From NCBI GenBank assembly GCA_018398765.1, contig JAHBMJ010000484.1:1-32500 (forward strand): a stretch of 32,500 nt of DNA. Reading direction: 5' to 3'. A program made the translations under genes and the position numbers. This DNA is from Chromera velia (taxonomy: Eukaryota; Sar; Chromeraceae). Shown piece by piece: positions 15,429-26,253 of the stretch. Below the pieces are notes generated by a model. The model did not search any database, was not told where the DNA came from, and was given only the letters and a program-made list of their open reading frames with translations. Each line of letters begins with the position of its first letter. Position 1 is the stretch's first letter.

Positions 15429-16681
15429 CTGCCTCTTGTTCGAGTCTACCTTTTTTTTTTTCCTGGAAAGCCGAGCCGCAGCTGTCTGTGTCTCCAAGCA
15501 TGCATCTGTCTGTCGATTGTTGAGTGCATATGGTTCCTTCGGCTGTTTTGTGCGCGTTTCTGTCTCTTTGTCTCTTAATTTATCTAATCTATGGATATTG
15601 AAGCTTGCCTTTGTGTATCAATTTTCTTTGCTTCCCTAAAGCGAGAAGGAACGAAACAATCAACGAAAGAAGAAGAAACGCCACTCTCAATGCCCCTTTC
15701 ACTTCGCGTGGCTCTCCGTTTCTCCATTCAGCTGTTGATGTCTGCTAGCACTGATGCTTCCATCGCAAGACTCCATGATCTATGTAGAATTTTCGGTCTC
15801 TGATACCCTTCCATGGCGAACTGAAGAAAAAGATTTGAAGGAAAGCAGAGGAAAAAAGAGGCATTGATACATACAGACAACGAGCAGACACGAGAGACAA
15901 TATGAGATCCTGCAGAGACTCACCCAGACAGTCTCCTCCCTGCTCTGCGGCTTTACTCGAGAAACTTGCATGTTGTCTTCTCTCTGCTCTCCTGTCTCCC
16001 TGGGAAACACCTGCATACGCAGACATTTTGTGGAAACGCAAGAATTTGGGTGGCTTGAAGTCGCAAAATCACAACAAGACTTGATGCGCTACTGTTGAAA
16101 GCAACGCGCTTCATTCGGGCTAGCTGACTTTGCATAAGGGCCTTCCATTCTTCTCCGGCCACAAGTGAAGGTATCGTGGAGGGGAAGTGCGGGCTTCTTC
16201 CGCTTCCTGTTGCTTGGCTGCTACTGTGGGAGTTCTCTTTGAGGAGCCTCTCGACGGCCTTGCCTATCTGGAGACTCTCAAAGTTTTCCAGAAAAACATC
16301 CTCTTCGTCCGATCTCCCCGAGTCCGTGGTTGACGTGCGAATTTGGTGTGGGTCCGCGCGTCGTATAGACGGTCCTGGGGTGATCTGTCTGAGCATCATT
16401 GCTTTACGTGAGGGATCGAATGAGTCCCTCTTGTGCACCTGGCCTGCCAGGGACACTCCCTTCCCTTCCTCTCTGCCTCTTTCTCTAAGGATCACACGCT
16501 CACTTCTTGCAGCACTGCACGAAGAAGGGTTCCCTAAGTGCCTCAGTCCGAGGTGTGCAAACGCGGTGTCGTGCTCTGCCTCGTCTGCAATGTCGGTGTC
16601 GTTCCAGCCCTCTGAGAGATTATCAGCAGCTTCCACGGCCCCCTGGCCATCCACATGAGAAGATGCAGAGCGTTTTTGCAT
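13517..16681 (-). CDS. Spliced gene for a disordered Ser/Gly/Pro-rich protein of unknown function
   Basis: Five minus-strand exons keep one frame through four introns: 16681-16093, 16010-15924, 15306-15252, 14539-14206, 13921-13517, giving 489 residues. The ATG at 16681 has an in-frame TGA 30 bases upstream. Exon 3 is only 55 nt, but its phases (1 in, 2 out) fit both neighbours, and its acceptor has a T-run before GCAG. Exon 5 has a clear pyrimidine tract and CAG. I recognise no domain. The protein is mostly polar: an acidic stretch (ESEEEEEGD) at about 285, Ser and Gln runs, a Pro-rich tail (PAPPPSPPRP), and one helix-like segment near 135-165 (FESLQIGKAVERLLKE). This suggests a disordered scaffold or regulator, but no role can be given. 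The donor of intron 1 is uncertain (GTAGCG at 16092 or GTCTTG a little downstream). The two long introns carry the CT and CA microsatellites. Confidence 0.55.
14980..15217. repeat. (CA)n microsatellite with interspersed ACG units, intronic
   Basis: About 240 bases of CA repeats interrupted by GCACG, CGAACA and ACCGAC variants, inside intron 3 of the minus-strand gene. On the coding strand it reads GT. Long His-Thr or Val-Cys frames here are repeat artefacts. Confidence 0.95.
15385..15426. repeat. (TC)n microsatellite, intronic
   Basis: An uninterrupted TC run of about 42 bases in intron 2 of the minus-strand gene. It reads GA on the coding strand, the opposite sense to the other CT runs in the window. 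Confidence 0.95.
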
Positions 16682-18651
16682 TGTAGTGACGCCTTTCAGG
16701 GTGTCAGATCAGAAATGGCACAACTCAACCCACCAGTCTCTTGGTGCGTGTGTATATCAAAAGATGCATGCACTTTCCGTCTGGCGATCTGAGCTTGGGA
16801 TCTTGTTTGGTTTCGCTAGGTCCGGAGAAGACCAGAATGTATGTGTTCATGCAACCCTGAATCGCCATGAAAGACGTACGTCTGAATTTGCGATCGACCC
16901 ATGCATGCACGCACTGTCATGTATGCATGCATGCACGCGCGCATATATACATGGAAATATATAGCTAAATGTATACATTTACGTATATACGTATATACGC
17001 ACGTATATCGATCGAAATATATAAACTACTGTTGTTTGTGCAACACCCCGCGAAGCGACGGGGAGCGGGCCGCCGCCGCGCCCCCACCGCCGGGCCAGCA
17101 GAGATTTCGCCGAAGTTCGGTTTCACGCCTAATATATAGCTCAACCAGGCTTAGGGCTTCGTTGTGGGAAGCACATTGGAACGGTGTACACAGGCAGTAC
17201 ATAACAGCTTGAATGCGTTAAGAATCTTCTATAGTTTTCTGCTTATTATATGGCTTAATATAGTAGTTGTTTGATTGAGTTAGACTAAGTAAAAGTCTTC
17301 ATAAAACACTATGCATATCTCAAATTCAATTCTTATAAATTCTTATGTATTATAGAAAAACTTAAAAAACAGCTTAAAAACCCGTTTCACTACTGATCAT
17401 CAGATATGATTGAGACAACCTGGAGCACTAATCTTATTTTATCTTATACTATATATCGAATAGTCGCAACAACGAACCAACCCTCAATATTCTATTCCAA
17501 TATTCTTGCTCTCTCAACAAATTAACATAGCGGGAAGGCCTAGTGTGGAACCTATTAATCAATCAATCAATTAATCAATCAATCAATCAATAATTTATAT
17601 GTTTTTCTTAGTTGCCTAGTGTTTAGCTTTGTATTCTTAGTTGCATTATTATGTATGCACAGCCAGATGCACAGGCAAAAGAAAAACAAGAAACTTAAAA
17701 GAACCGCTTTGTTCATAGATATCCTTTGAGCCCTCTCTCATCCCATGTATGCTGGCAGCACAGATGCACAAGCAGAAACAATCGGGGACTTACATGCAGA
17801 GATCAACCGATCGATCGATCGACGTGCACACCGTCGCTGTCGCTGCATGTTCAGTCGACCATGCAAACGACTTGGTGGGCGTCAACGCACATGCACGCAT
17901 GAGCACCTTCACAAGGTATACGCTGCATTCATTCATTGCCATCGGATGAGAGAGGAGAGGCTCATCGGCTCTATGGGAACAAACGCTCCCTGTCAGCTTC
18001 TGTGGTTGCACGACTGGCTGCTTGCCTCCGTGCCTGTTCAGTGAATTCTCCACCCTCGGCCCTCCCAGACCTTGCAAGTCAGCCGCAGTTGATCGTTCGC
18101 AGTGTTTGAATTCAGTCATAACATCCCCAAGAAAAGCGTGTAAAACAAAGTCATGCGTGTACAACATGAAGTACTTACGCATTACTCACAGACACGTGTC
18201 GACCAGAATTGACAAAAACATGCACGTGAGAGAATGCATGTACGACAGCATAATTTGGATGCTGCAAGAATCGCCCGGCGCAAACGGACGGTCAGGGGTC
18301 TTGGGCCGAAGCAGAAGCACAAAAATTCACACATCGATACACAGCCAGTTCCATCCATCTTTATTTTAATCATTCAGCATTCATTCATTTATGCATTCAC
18401 ACATACACACATTCACACATTCACACATCTAATACTGCCCCTTCTCCCCAATCTCCCGAGGTCTCTCCTTTCCACTTTTGCGTCTCCCGATGCCATTCCC
18501 TCTTGCGCTCTCCCTCTCCCTCTCTCTTCAAACCCACCCACGCAACCACCAAAGATACAGCACAGGTCTGCATCTGAAGGGACTCCGACATTCAATTCAG
18601 ACCACCCACCCCATTACACAAAGAAATAACGAAGAACTGAATTACATGAAT
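16682..18651. other. Gene-free spacer with AT-rich block and GC-rich island
   Basis: 16890-17010 is rich in CATGCATG and TATACGTATA steps. 17041-17112 is a sharply bounded GC-rich island (GGGCCGCCGCCGCGCC) in AT-rich surroundings. 17215-17660 is AT-rich. 17740-18650 is of mixed composition and includes GATCGATCGATCGA at about 17810-17823, then short CATTCA/CACACATTCA repeats at 18370-18430. Frames at 17745-18044 and 17790-18182 overlap on opposite strands and show no coding character. Part of 18380-18651 is probably the 3' untranslated end of the ArfGAP gene. Confidence 0.5.
17556..17592. repeat. (AATC)n microsatellite
   Basis: Nine or so AATC units with one TTAATC interruption, in the AT-rich spacer. 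Confidence 0.9.
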
Positions 18652-19854
18652 TTACTTGATCGTTGCCTTCTTGAAATTGTCCACATCCCAATCCTCAAAA
18701 TCGTCATCGAACCCCCCTGCCCCCCCACCAGCAAGGGGGTTGGCAGGAGCGGGCACGGGGGGCCCGTTGGCTGCCGGAGGGATGGCGGGCTGCACAGCGA
18801 CTGCAGGCTGTGGCGCGATGCTGTCTGCAGGGTCTGCAAACAGATCCGCAGCAGCGGCGGCGCTGGGGGCTGCAGGGGGGCCCGACACCGAGCCAGAGCG
18901 GGGAGGGGGCAGGGAGTCAGACCCGAACCCCTGCATCTTTCCCGTTGACAGGGCCTGCAGATGCGCCCCCTTCTCTTGTTGAGGTTCCCCTGACACGTAT
19001 GTGTACACTCCCTTCACCCCCCCAGAAACCCAGTCTGCTGTGGAAGTCGCTGCGTTTCCTGCACGATCGAAAAAGGTCTTCCGTTGCTCTTCATCACTGA
19101 TGGTCTCCCCCACCTTTTTTCCTGTGTTGACTACCCAATTTGCCCCCGTCTTCGCAGAGTCCCCCACATACTCAAAAAGGCCTCTTTCCTGCACATTTGC
19201 AGAGACCTGACTTGCTTTCTCAGAGGCCGCAGCTGCAGCACGAGAAGCAAGCGCCGAAGCTGCACCCACTGCCCCCCACAGCCCTGCACCCAGTCTCGAC
19301 ACCGCATCGTCCCCTCCACCTGGCGGCTGCGGAGGGGCAAAGTTGGGGTTTCCGAAGCTTCTCGACTGGTTGCTGGACCCGAATCCCTCAGCGGCGGGCC
19401 CCGGATTGCTGCTGATGGAGGACGTGCGCACGGAGGTGGGAGCCCCGAAGGCAGGCTGGGTCCCCTCCCCAGGCGGCAAAGGGGGGGGTGCCGGGGTCCC
19501 GTTGACTCTTGATTTGAGCAGATCTCTGTAGAATGCAGCAGCCTTGGTGTTGTACTTGGTGCGCACCTCCATAGAGGCAATTCCCTCTTTTTCAAAAAAC
19601 TCTTGACATCTCGCATTGCCCCCCATGAGCATGGTCTGCAGCTCTTTATCCTTCCATTCGTCCATGGTAATCGATCTGACAAATGAAATGTGTACACCCA
19701 TCCCTCTGTGCGTTCCTGAGCACTGAAGACAGACGTGGATTCCGTGAGAAACAGAACACCACTGAGGGTGAGAAGCACCGCAATCGAAGCACTTCCCGTT
19801 GGAGGGATCATCCTCCTTCATCTTCTTAAACGCTTCTGCAACCTCGGGCTTCAT
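18652..19854 (-). CDS. ArfGAP domain protein, ArfGAP1/Gcs1-like
   Basis: Single exon of 400 residues from the ATG at 19854. Upstream extension to a TTG is possible in frame, but an in-frame TGA precedes it. The first 120 residues are an ArfGAP zinc-finger domain with C22-x2-C25, C42-x2-C45, and the catalytic arginine R50 in [14 protein letters not shown]. These positions equal those of vertebrate ArfGAP1. The family stimulates GTP hydrolysis on Arf1, driving coat release at the Golgi. A Pro/Gly/Ser-rich linker follows. Residues ~190-300 are Ala/Ser-rich and weakly amphipathic ([19 protein letters not shown]), possibly a curvature-sensing ALPS-like region. The C terminus ends in an acidic Trp motif ([12 protein letters not shown]) like the delta-COP/adaptor-binding tails of ArfGAP1; both tail readings are inference. 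It lies head to head with the START gene. Lack of introns contrasts with spliced neighbours. Confidence 0.93.
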   Translation of the reverse strand: MKPEVAEAFKKMKEDDPSNGKCFDCGASHPQWCSVSHGIHVCLQCSGTHRGMGVHISFVRSITMDEWKDKELQTMLMGGNARCQEFFEKEGIASMEVRTKYNTKAAAFYRDLLKSRVNGTPAPPPLPPGEGTQPAFGAPTSVRTSSISSNPGPAAEGFGSSNQSRSFGNPNFAPPQPPGGGDDAVSRLGAGLWGAVGAASALASRAAAAASEKASQVSANVQERGLFEYVGDSAKTGANWVVNTGKKVGETISDEEQRKTFFDRAGNAATSTADWVSGGVKGVYTYVSGEPQQEKGAHLQALSTGKMQGFGSDSLPPPRSGSVSGPPAAPSAAAAADLFADPADSIAPQPAVAVQPAIPPAANGPPVPAPANPLAGGGAGGFDDDFEDWDVDNFKKATIK

Positions 19855-20460
19855 CGTATCGCTCTCTTCCGAAGAGTGATCGGCTAATCTAAACAATGAT
19901 CGGTTGGGTGCTCAGTTGAGAATCGGCACAGATTTCTACTCCAAAGGAAAGTGCGGGTTCGAATTCGAGAGACCCAAAGCGCAGAGTGGATACAAAAGAC
20001 TGACAAAATTCGTCTCCTGCAGACAAAACGATCAGTCGCTGGCACTGAGTTCTACAATCTGAGGGTCGGGCCGATCTGTTCTGATCTTCCAGACAACTGA
20101 GATCAGTCTGACGGAGAGGTCGCAAGAAGAGCAACAGTTCGGGATCCGCCGCGGATTCGTCACGCACAGGCCCGGAAAAAAGTCGGGGCCCAGCCCCCAT
20201 GCACCGGCCGGGGCCGCTCAGTCTGCTAAAATCGGAAGTCGGATCTGGCCTGCAGCGTGCCTGACCTTTGGACCTTCAAGTCTTAATTCGACTATAACTC
20301 AGACTTGCTAAGGGGCTGCTCTCCTCCGCAACCAAAGAACTAGTCTCCCCTGCGTGTCTTCTCGCAGCCTCTCTTCTCCTTCCCTGTGACTTCACAAAAA
20401 AGGTGGAGAAGGGGGAAAAACGGTCTGTGATTCTCCCAAGACCTCAAGAAGGCACTCATC
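19855..20460. promoter_or_regulatory. Divergent promoter region between the ArfGAP and START genes
   Basis: 606 bp separate the two outward-facing start codons. The sequence is GC-balanced with several GATCGG/GATCTG steps (about 19879, 19899, 20071, 20241) and no clear TATA box. Both 5' untranslated regions must lie here, so it is probably a shared bidirectional promoter. No further gene is seen. Confidence 0.45.
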
Positions 20461-22002
20461 ATGGAGGAGGAAGCAGTTTGGTCGCTGGTTTCCGAACTTC
20501 TTTCCAGCGATGGAGAACCCTTTCACTCAAAGTATGAGCACTTCGCAGAAATCAAGGACGAAACCCAATCGCGTGTGTCCCTGTACCGACGGCCAGTAGA
20601 GGTCTGTCAGTTGTGATCGAATGGGCTTTTGCTTTTTGACGACTTCGCGATTTTATTCGCTCTGCCCTTCTGTCTTGCTGCAGGGGTCTTCTCTGTTCGA
20701 GTACTTTGCCGAGGGTCTAGTCCCCCTCTCTCCAGAGGTGCTTGTGTGTCTAAACCTGGACGGAGAGTACAAGAAACAGTGGAATAATACTTGCAAGGAA
20801 AGCAGGGTGGGTCGGAGTTGCTGTCGCTTGAATCGTCTCCGCTGATGGATTCCTCGCGTTCTTTCGTATGTTCCATTTTCTCTTTCGGATCCCGCGTCTC
20901 CCTTCATGTTTCTTCTCTTCTCTTCTCTTCCTCGCATTTTCTGAGTCCTGCTTCCCCCCTTGTTGCTCCAAGTTGTCTACACTCCTTTGTGCCCGTGTAG
21001 TTTGTGAGCCGATCAGAGTTGGAAAGCAATGTTCTTGCATGCTGCTGACGAGTCTGTGCGTACTCGTGTACCTCTGTACGTCTCCTGTGCGCAAGAGCAC
21101 CACGCCATTGATCAAAGAGATGGAGTGAAACGTTGGAGATTTGCAGATCAGATTGAGAATCTGCAGAGGGGCGCTCGCTTGTTCCTCATTGCGGTATGTG
21201 AGACTATGTTTACGCAGTGATACCGAAACATGCTGGTGCTAAGTCCTGAAAGTTTTGCAAACACACTGAAATTTGTATGTATTCTTGGCTTGTTTGTTTG
21301 GTCTCTCGTCTCTTCTCTCTCTGCAGCATGTGGGTTCCCTCGACGCGGAGACTCAGGTTACGTTCTCTGTGGCCAAATTTCCTTCCCCTCTTTCCTCCAG
21401 AGAGTACCTATCTGCGAGGACAGTCGCACAGGCACCAGGAAGAAAGTCTGAGGGGAGAAAGGGAAAGCAAGGTTCCTCCCGATTTGTTCTAGTGGGCAGG
21501 GCAGTGAACTCGCCAGAGCTCCAGATCCCCACCGGGTGGGGCAACGTGCGGGTGAGGACTTCGTATTCCATCACAGTAGTCGAGTCTGCCCGCCCTCCTC
21601 TGCCAGAGGGGGGTGTTCCTTCTCCCTCTTCTCCCTCAACGTCAGCGTCGAGTAGTCTCTCATCAGCACAGCAGCAGCCACAGCAGTGGAGCCGTCTGTC
21701 GCTGGTCTATTTCGAGAACCCCGAGGGCTCCATTCCGTCCTACGTCGTTAACTTCGCTGCTCGCGTGACGCTCCCAAAGATGTTGGGAGCCCTGGTGACG
21801 GCAGGAAATCAATACCCCCCGGAGAGGCTCGACAAGACCATGAAAACAAGTCAGTCAGTCAGTGAGACGGACAGAAAGCAGAGCAGATGAGTCAGACAAC
21901 AACTGATTGAACCAGTTACCCCGTCCGCCAGTGAGTCATTTTGGAAGGTGCCCTGTATGTCGTCTCGTATGAGAGGGGAAAAACCTTGAGGTCGTACCCT
22001 GG

Positions 22003-22069
<67 letters not shown>

Positions 22070-22085
22070 TGTGCGTGCGTGTGTG

Positions 22086-22127
<42 letters not shown>

Positions 22128-23159
22128 AGTGCATGTATGTATGAGGTTTCGTTCCCTTTCCCTCCTTGTTCCTTGATTGTTTTCGCAGTTCGGTTGCGGC
22201 GTCTCCGTGCTTCTTCTCGTCCTTCCCTCTCTGATTCTTCTCTCGGCGTGACCCGAGAGAGAGACAGGGACAGGGCAGAGGAGGAGCAGGACAACCCTCT
22301 GGAAGAAGCAGTGACGGCTGCCGGGACTGCCCCCAAGAGAGTGCCGTGGGGCCTCTGGGGCGACTCTGCACGGGGGGGATCAGAGGAGGAAGAGGAAGAA
22401 GAGGGTGATGCAGTCGAGACGGCATCGTCTGTCGGTGTATCCGAACCTCCGTCTCCCTCTGCCCTGGTGGCCAGGTCGTCTCCTTCTCTTTCTCCTTCCC
22501 TTTCTTTCACACGGGGTGGGAGGAGTGTGGACAGGTGGCGTCTCGCTTGTTTGGTGGGATTGGAATCTGTTGAGGGGGGGCTGGTGGATCGGGATGTAGG
22601 GTTTCTCTTCTTGCTTGTCCTTCTCTGTCTGTGTGTCGTCTTGCTGCAGTCTGCTCTTGTGGGCGTCTCCCTAGGAATTCCTTTGGGAGGCTCTCTGCCA
22701 TCTGTGGTGTCATGGTGGCAGGAGACCGGGCAGCAGGGTGAGATGATGGAGACGGGAACGGAAGCACAGGCGGTGGGGCAAGACGGTGCAGTACGGGTTC
22801 CAGGGAAGGGTGGAATATCTGGTCTTCTAGTGGTTTTCTGTGGTCACGCGGTCCTTTCCCTGGGTGCGATCGTGAGTGTGGCTGCGGTGTTCTTTTCAAG
22901 GGGATGGCGGTTGAGGCTTGTGCCAAGAAGTCGTGGAATAGGTAGGGGGGTCGATAGTGAAGGGGAAGAGGATGCAAGTAGAGAAGGTGAAAGTGAGAAC
23001 AGAAGAAGTACAGGGTTTGAGGAAAGGAACAGGGAAGGGGAAGGAATGGGATGTTCCGTAGAAGGAGAGTGGTTGATTGTTGGAACGTCCGAAGAAGACG
23101 AAAAGGTTGAACGGTCTGAATTGGGCGACATGGACTCATGGGTGGTTGTGGGACTGTGA
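20461..23159 (+). CDS. START-domain lipid-binding protein with C-terminal membrane helices
   Basis: Four exons in frame: 20461-20601, 20684-20806, 21327-21849, 22189-23159, giving 585 residues. Residues ~40-250 follow the START pattern of phosphatidylcholine-transfer-like proteins. Signs are L-Y-R-R-P-V-E, then LFEYFAEG, L-D-G-E-Y-K-K-Q-W-N, then V-A-K-F-P-S-P-L-S-S-R-E-Y-L-S-A-R (103-119), and Y-F-E-N-P-E-G-S-I-P-S-Y-V-V-N near 215-229. A low-complexity Ser/Gln insert splits the C-terminal half (about 190-210). START folds enclose one lipid or sterol in a hydrophobic pocket; the ligand here cannot be told. After a basic and then acidic linker, two hydrophobic segments follow (about 399-425, starting VGFLFLLVLLCLCVVLL, and about 470-500), then a charged tail. 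The protein is therefore probably anchored with a hairpin in a membrane, perhaps at a contact site (inference). The join of exons 2 and 3 is set by START alignment and phase 0. Confidence 0.82.
22006..22122 (+). repeat. Intronic compound microsatellite (CT)n(GT)n
   Basis: In the last intron (21850-22188) of the START gene. CT units run from 22006, then GT units with GCGT variants to 22122. Same CT-then-GT order on the coding strand as at 8466. Confidence 0.95.
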
Positions 23160-25310
23160 AGAAGGACGGGTGTCTCTGTCCGTCTTTCTTTCTGTCTCTT
23201 CTCTTCGTCAGCATTTCTATCTGTCTGATCGAAGTTTTTCTCTGTCTTTTTCCTCTTGTCCTTCTCAGTGCAGTCATTCGTTGAGTCTTTCTCTCTCTCC
23301 ACCCGCTGGCCTTTTCTTGACCTGTCTTGTCTGCCTATCCAGTCGTTGCGTCAATGAATTTTCTTCTCTTTCGGATCATTCAAACAAAAGTGTTTTTCTC
23401 CATCCTCCCCCTCTTTCTCAAATTGCGGCCTGGGGCCGCTGCATGAATCTGTCAGAATGTGTATCGAGGGCAGTTAGTGACTCAATTCCTTTGCACACAC
23501 AAGAAAGAAAGAATTCAACGAAGAGCACAAAAACGAATACCAAATCGTGCGGGTTTCTTCCCTCAACTCCTGCAGGGGACCGCTGTAAGTTTTCAATCGA
23601 ATGTCCGTCTCTCAATTCGTTTCTTCATTCCTCTTCAATTAAGCATTTGTGCGTGTACGTTCTCATCCTCCGTCTACAAGTGGGTCGTTCTCCAGCCGCT
23701 CGATCGAATTCGTCATTGCAGGGCAGAAAGAAAAAAGGGCGGATCACGTTTGTTCAAATTTGGCACCGATGTGCCGAAAGTAGGATGCGCCCGTTTCCTT
23801 CTCCTTCCTTTCCTTCTTTGTTTGTTCCCTCTAAGTTGCTTTTCATTTTTCTCGCCCGTCCCTTCTCTTCTCCGAGAGTTGGATACAGGCAGGCAGGCAG
23901 GAAGAAAGGGAAAAAGGGGAGAACGAATTCATTTGCAATTGAATGGAGCGCGCTTCGGGATTGGTTGAACTGAATGGATGATTGGATGGATGAAGACTTA
24001 TTTGATCGATTGGTGAGTTCCTTGTTGTTGCTGTCTTGTCTTTGTTCTTTTCTTCCTTTCGGAAGGATGTTGAGGAATTGATGCTTGCTTACCTCCTCCT
24101 GCTGCCTTCTCTTTTGAAAGGAGGAGAAGGGAAATGAGTTCATGCCCATGCAGTCAATCTAGAGAAAAAAACAATATTTCGAACCGGGATGGGATGATTT
24201 GGGCACATCCATTCTGGCACTCACTTCACTACGCTGCGGTCGCTTTCATCGTTCAAGTGTATCTCTTCTTTTCACTGAATTTTCAGTTTGTAGTCTAATG
24301 TCGGTCTTTTCACTTTCTTGCCTAAAACTGGCTTTCTTTCTCCTCTTTTTTTCTTCCGATCCTTCCGTCAGAAAAGAAGACGGTAAACCGGTCGAAAATC
24401 TTCTTTTGCGTTTCAATCTTCTTTCTTTTCCTCGTTGGCCCATATTTTGTTCGGCTTCCGATTCCTTTCTTTCCTCCATCCTTCCTGCACTTGTTGTCTC
24501 TGTGAGGCAGTGAGTGAGTGCGTGGATGAGGACGGACCAGTAGATTACTCGTGAAGAGAAAGCGGGGCGGCGAAAAAATGCGCGTGCCTCGTCTGTGAGT
24601 GTGAGAACCTGTCTGATCCGCATGGTGTCAGACAGCGATGCAGGGTGGATTGATGGATGGATGGATGGTCTGGTAGGAAAGTGCTGGTATCAGTATTTGT
24701 TTAGAACAACCAGACCGCGTCTGTCTGTCCGTATGTCTCATCGGGGTGATGCGAAGGCTAGGGGGGCAATGGCCTTTCTTCCCTTCTCGCTCGCTGAGTT
24801 TTTTGTTTCTTTCTACATGTGCCTTGATTCGCCCCGTCGGACTCTTCTTTCGTCGACGCTTACAAGGCCTTAGCGTTGACGGAAAGGGTCAGATGCGATT
24901 TGGCAGACGGACAGATGGATGGAGCACGAGGAGTAACGAAGGACCAGCAGACCATGGAGCTGACCGACCAAGAGGTTGTCACAAACAGCTCTTGAGGTGT
25001 GACATCGTTGCTCCCTCACTATTTTGTTTCCACACACGAGCTGCCTATATGAAGGGGCGCGATTTTTTTCCCCTTGTTTTCCGCCATGCACTGTAGCAGG
25101 GGGCTTCAAAGGCACGTCCCGTTGCACAGCTTTGACATGTGTTTTTTTTTGTTTCTTTGTTTTCTTCGATTCTGCCAGATTAGAATGACCTGTTAGTAGC
25201 CTCGTAGTAGTGCTGAAAGAACAAACACCCTTCGACATGATGTTCCAATGAGCCGTCGGAACTGACGGCCATTTCCTTGCTGAGACCTTGTATATTCTCT
25301 CTATGCATGT

Positions 25311-25314
25311 CTCT

Positions 25315-25359
<45 letters not shown>
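25311..25359 (+). repeat. Compound microsatellite (CT)n(GT)n in the spacer
   Basis: A CT run followed by about 15 GT units, preceded by TATGCATGTCT. The copy in the C2 gene intron is preceded on its coding strand by the closely similar TATGCATCTCT. Confidence 0.9.
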
Positions 25360-25654
25360 TGTATGCGTGAGTGAGTTGGTGAAAAAAAATGAGTGTGTGT
25401 GCGAGCACGAACGAAGTAGGCGAGTAGGAAGGTGTGATTCAACGTGGATGCTAGCGTGGATGATGTCTTTTTAAAGGCCCGTTCCATGGACCGTTGCGGA
25501 ACAAGAATTGCTTGTGCATGCAGTGCAGTCACTCAGAATCTCAGATCATAGTAAAATGCCAGTGCAGTTAGTGCCAGTTACAGATTATGTGTGTATACAA
25601 CTTCAAATCTGGTCTTGCAAATTTTACTGTCAATAATATTACTATGTTACGTTA

Positions 25655-25910
25655 AGATAGGATAGGATAGGATTAATGTCTGGAGGATTGGCCTCCTGCC
25701 ATGGCTTTATATAATATGTATTATTAAATTAACCATCCATATGTCTAGCCATATGTGTAGAACCGTGTGTAACGGTGTAACCGTCTTTACAGCAGCAAAT
25801 GGATTCTAGATTTGATATTAAACTTCCGCCCAGGAGTTGAAAGCTCAACCTAGGGTCTCACAGCAAATAATCAATTATATGAATTAACTTAGGATAGGAT
25901 AGGATTTATG
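25655..25910 (+). repeat. Pair of GGATAGGATAGGATT direct repeats
   Basis: One copy lies at 25655-25678 (one extra GATAG unit) and one at 25891-25910, both followed by (T/A)ATGT and then a GC-rich stretch containing CTGCC. The spacing of about 235 bp suggests two copies of a longer, decayed repeat in AT-rich DNA. Confidence 0.6.
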
Positions 25911-26253
25911 TTTCGGATCACCCCGCGGTCCACTGCCGGGCCTCGACTTGCACCGTTGGTTATTATAATGTATATATAGCAAATTAGATTAATATAATTT
26001 ATGATATGAATTAATTATATATCACATAAAATGTTAATCATTTTCAAAGTTACACTCATGATGTGATTTATCTACATGTCTGTATCAAATTATAACACCA
26101 GACCTTCTATAGCTCGATTATACGCTGTTAGATACACTGGGCGGAATACACACTCGATATAACAAACAATTTAATTATATTTTGCAGTAGTTTTTGTACA
26201 TATACGTTCAACATACATTATTCGATTTTTAAACATGAGCCATGTTTGCATTT

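Larger units (their letters stand above)
23160..26253. other. Long convergent spacer, pyrimidine-rich then AT-rich, no gene supported
   Basis: 23160-24500 is pyrimidine-rich (TCTTTC, TTCCTT), with open frames such as 23077-23973 that read as Ser/Leu/Phe-rich low complexity. 24500-25520 is mixed and includes a GGATGGAT run (24647-24668) and a CT/GT microsatellite. 25540-26250 is AT-rich with a repeated GGATAGGATAGGATT motif. Both neighbouring genes converge on this block, so it should contain two 3' untranslated regions. I see no RNA gene and no frame with family character. Confidence 0.5.

Noticed and set aside
14907-15639. Long open frames encoding His-Thr or Val-Cys repeats
   Set aside because: They translate the CA microsatellite in all frames of both strands, with no non-repeat coding content.
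17745-18182. Overlapping frames on opposite strands of about 100-130 codons
   Set aside because: Neither has family similarity or coding-like composition.
19955-19966. GGTTCGAATTC, one base from the tRNA B-box consensus
   Set aside because: No 5-bp T-stem, anticodon arm or acceptor stem can be drawn around it on either strand.
23160-23973. Continuation frames after the START gene
   Set aside because: Ser/Phe/Leu-rich translation of TC-rich DNA, changes character just after the START stop and lacks a domain.
24870-25532. 220-codon minus-strand frame
   Set aside because: It crosses a CT/GT microsatellite and has no domain or splice support.
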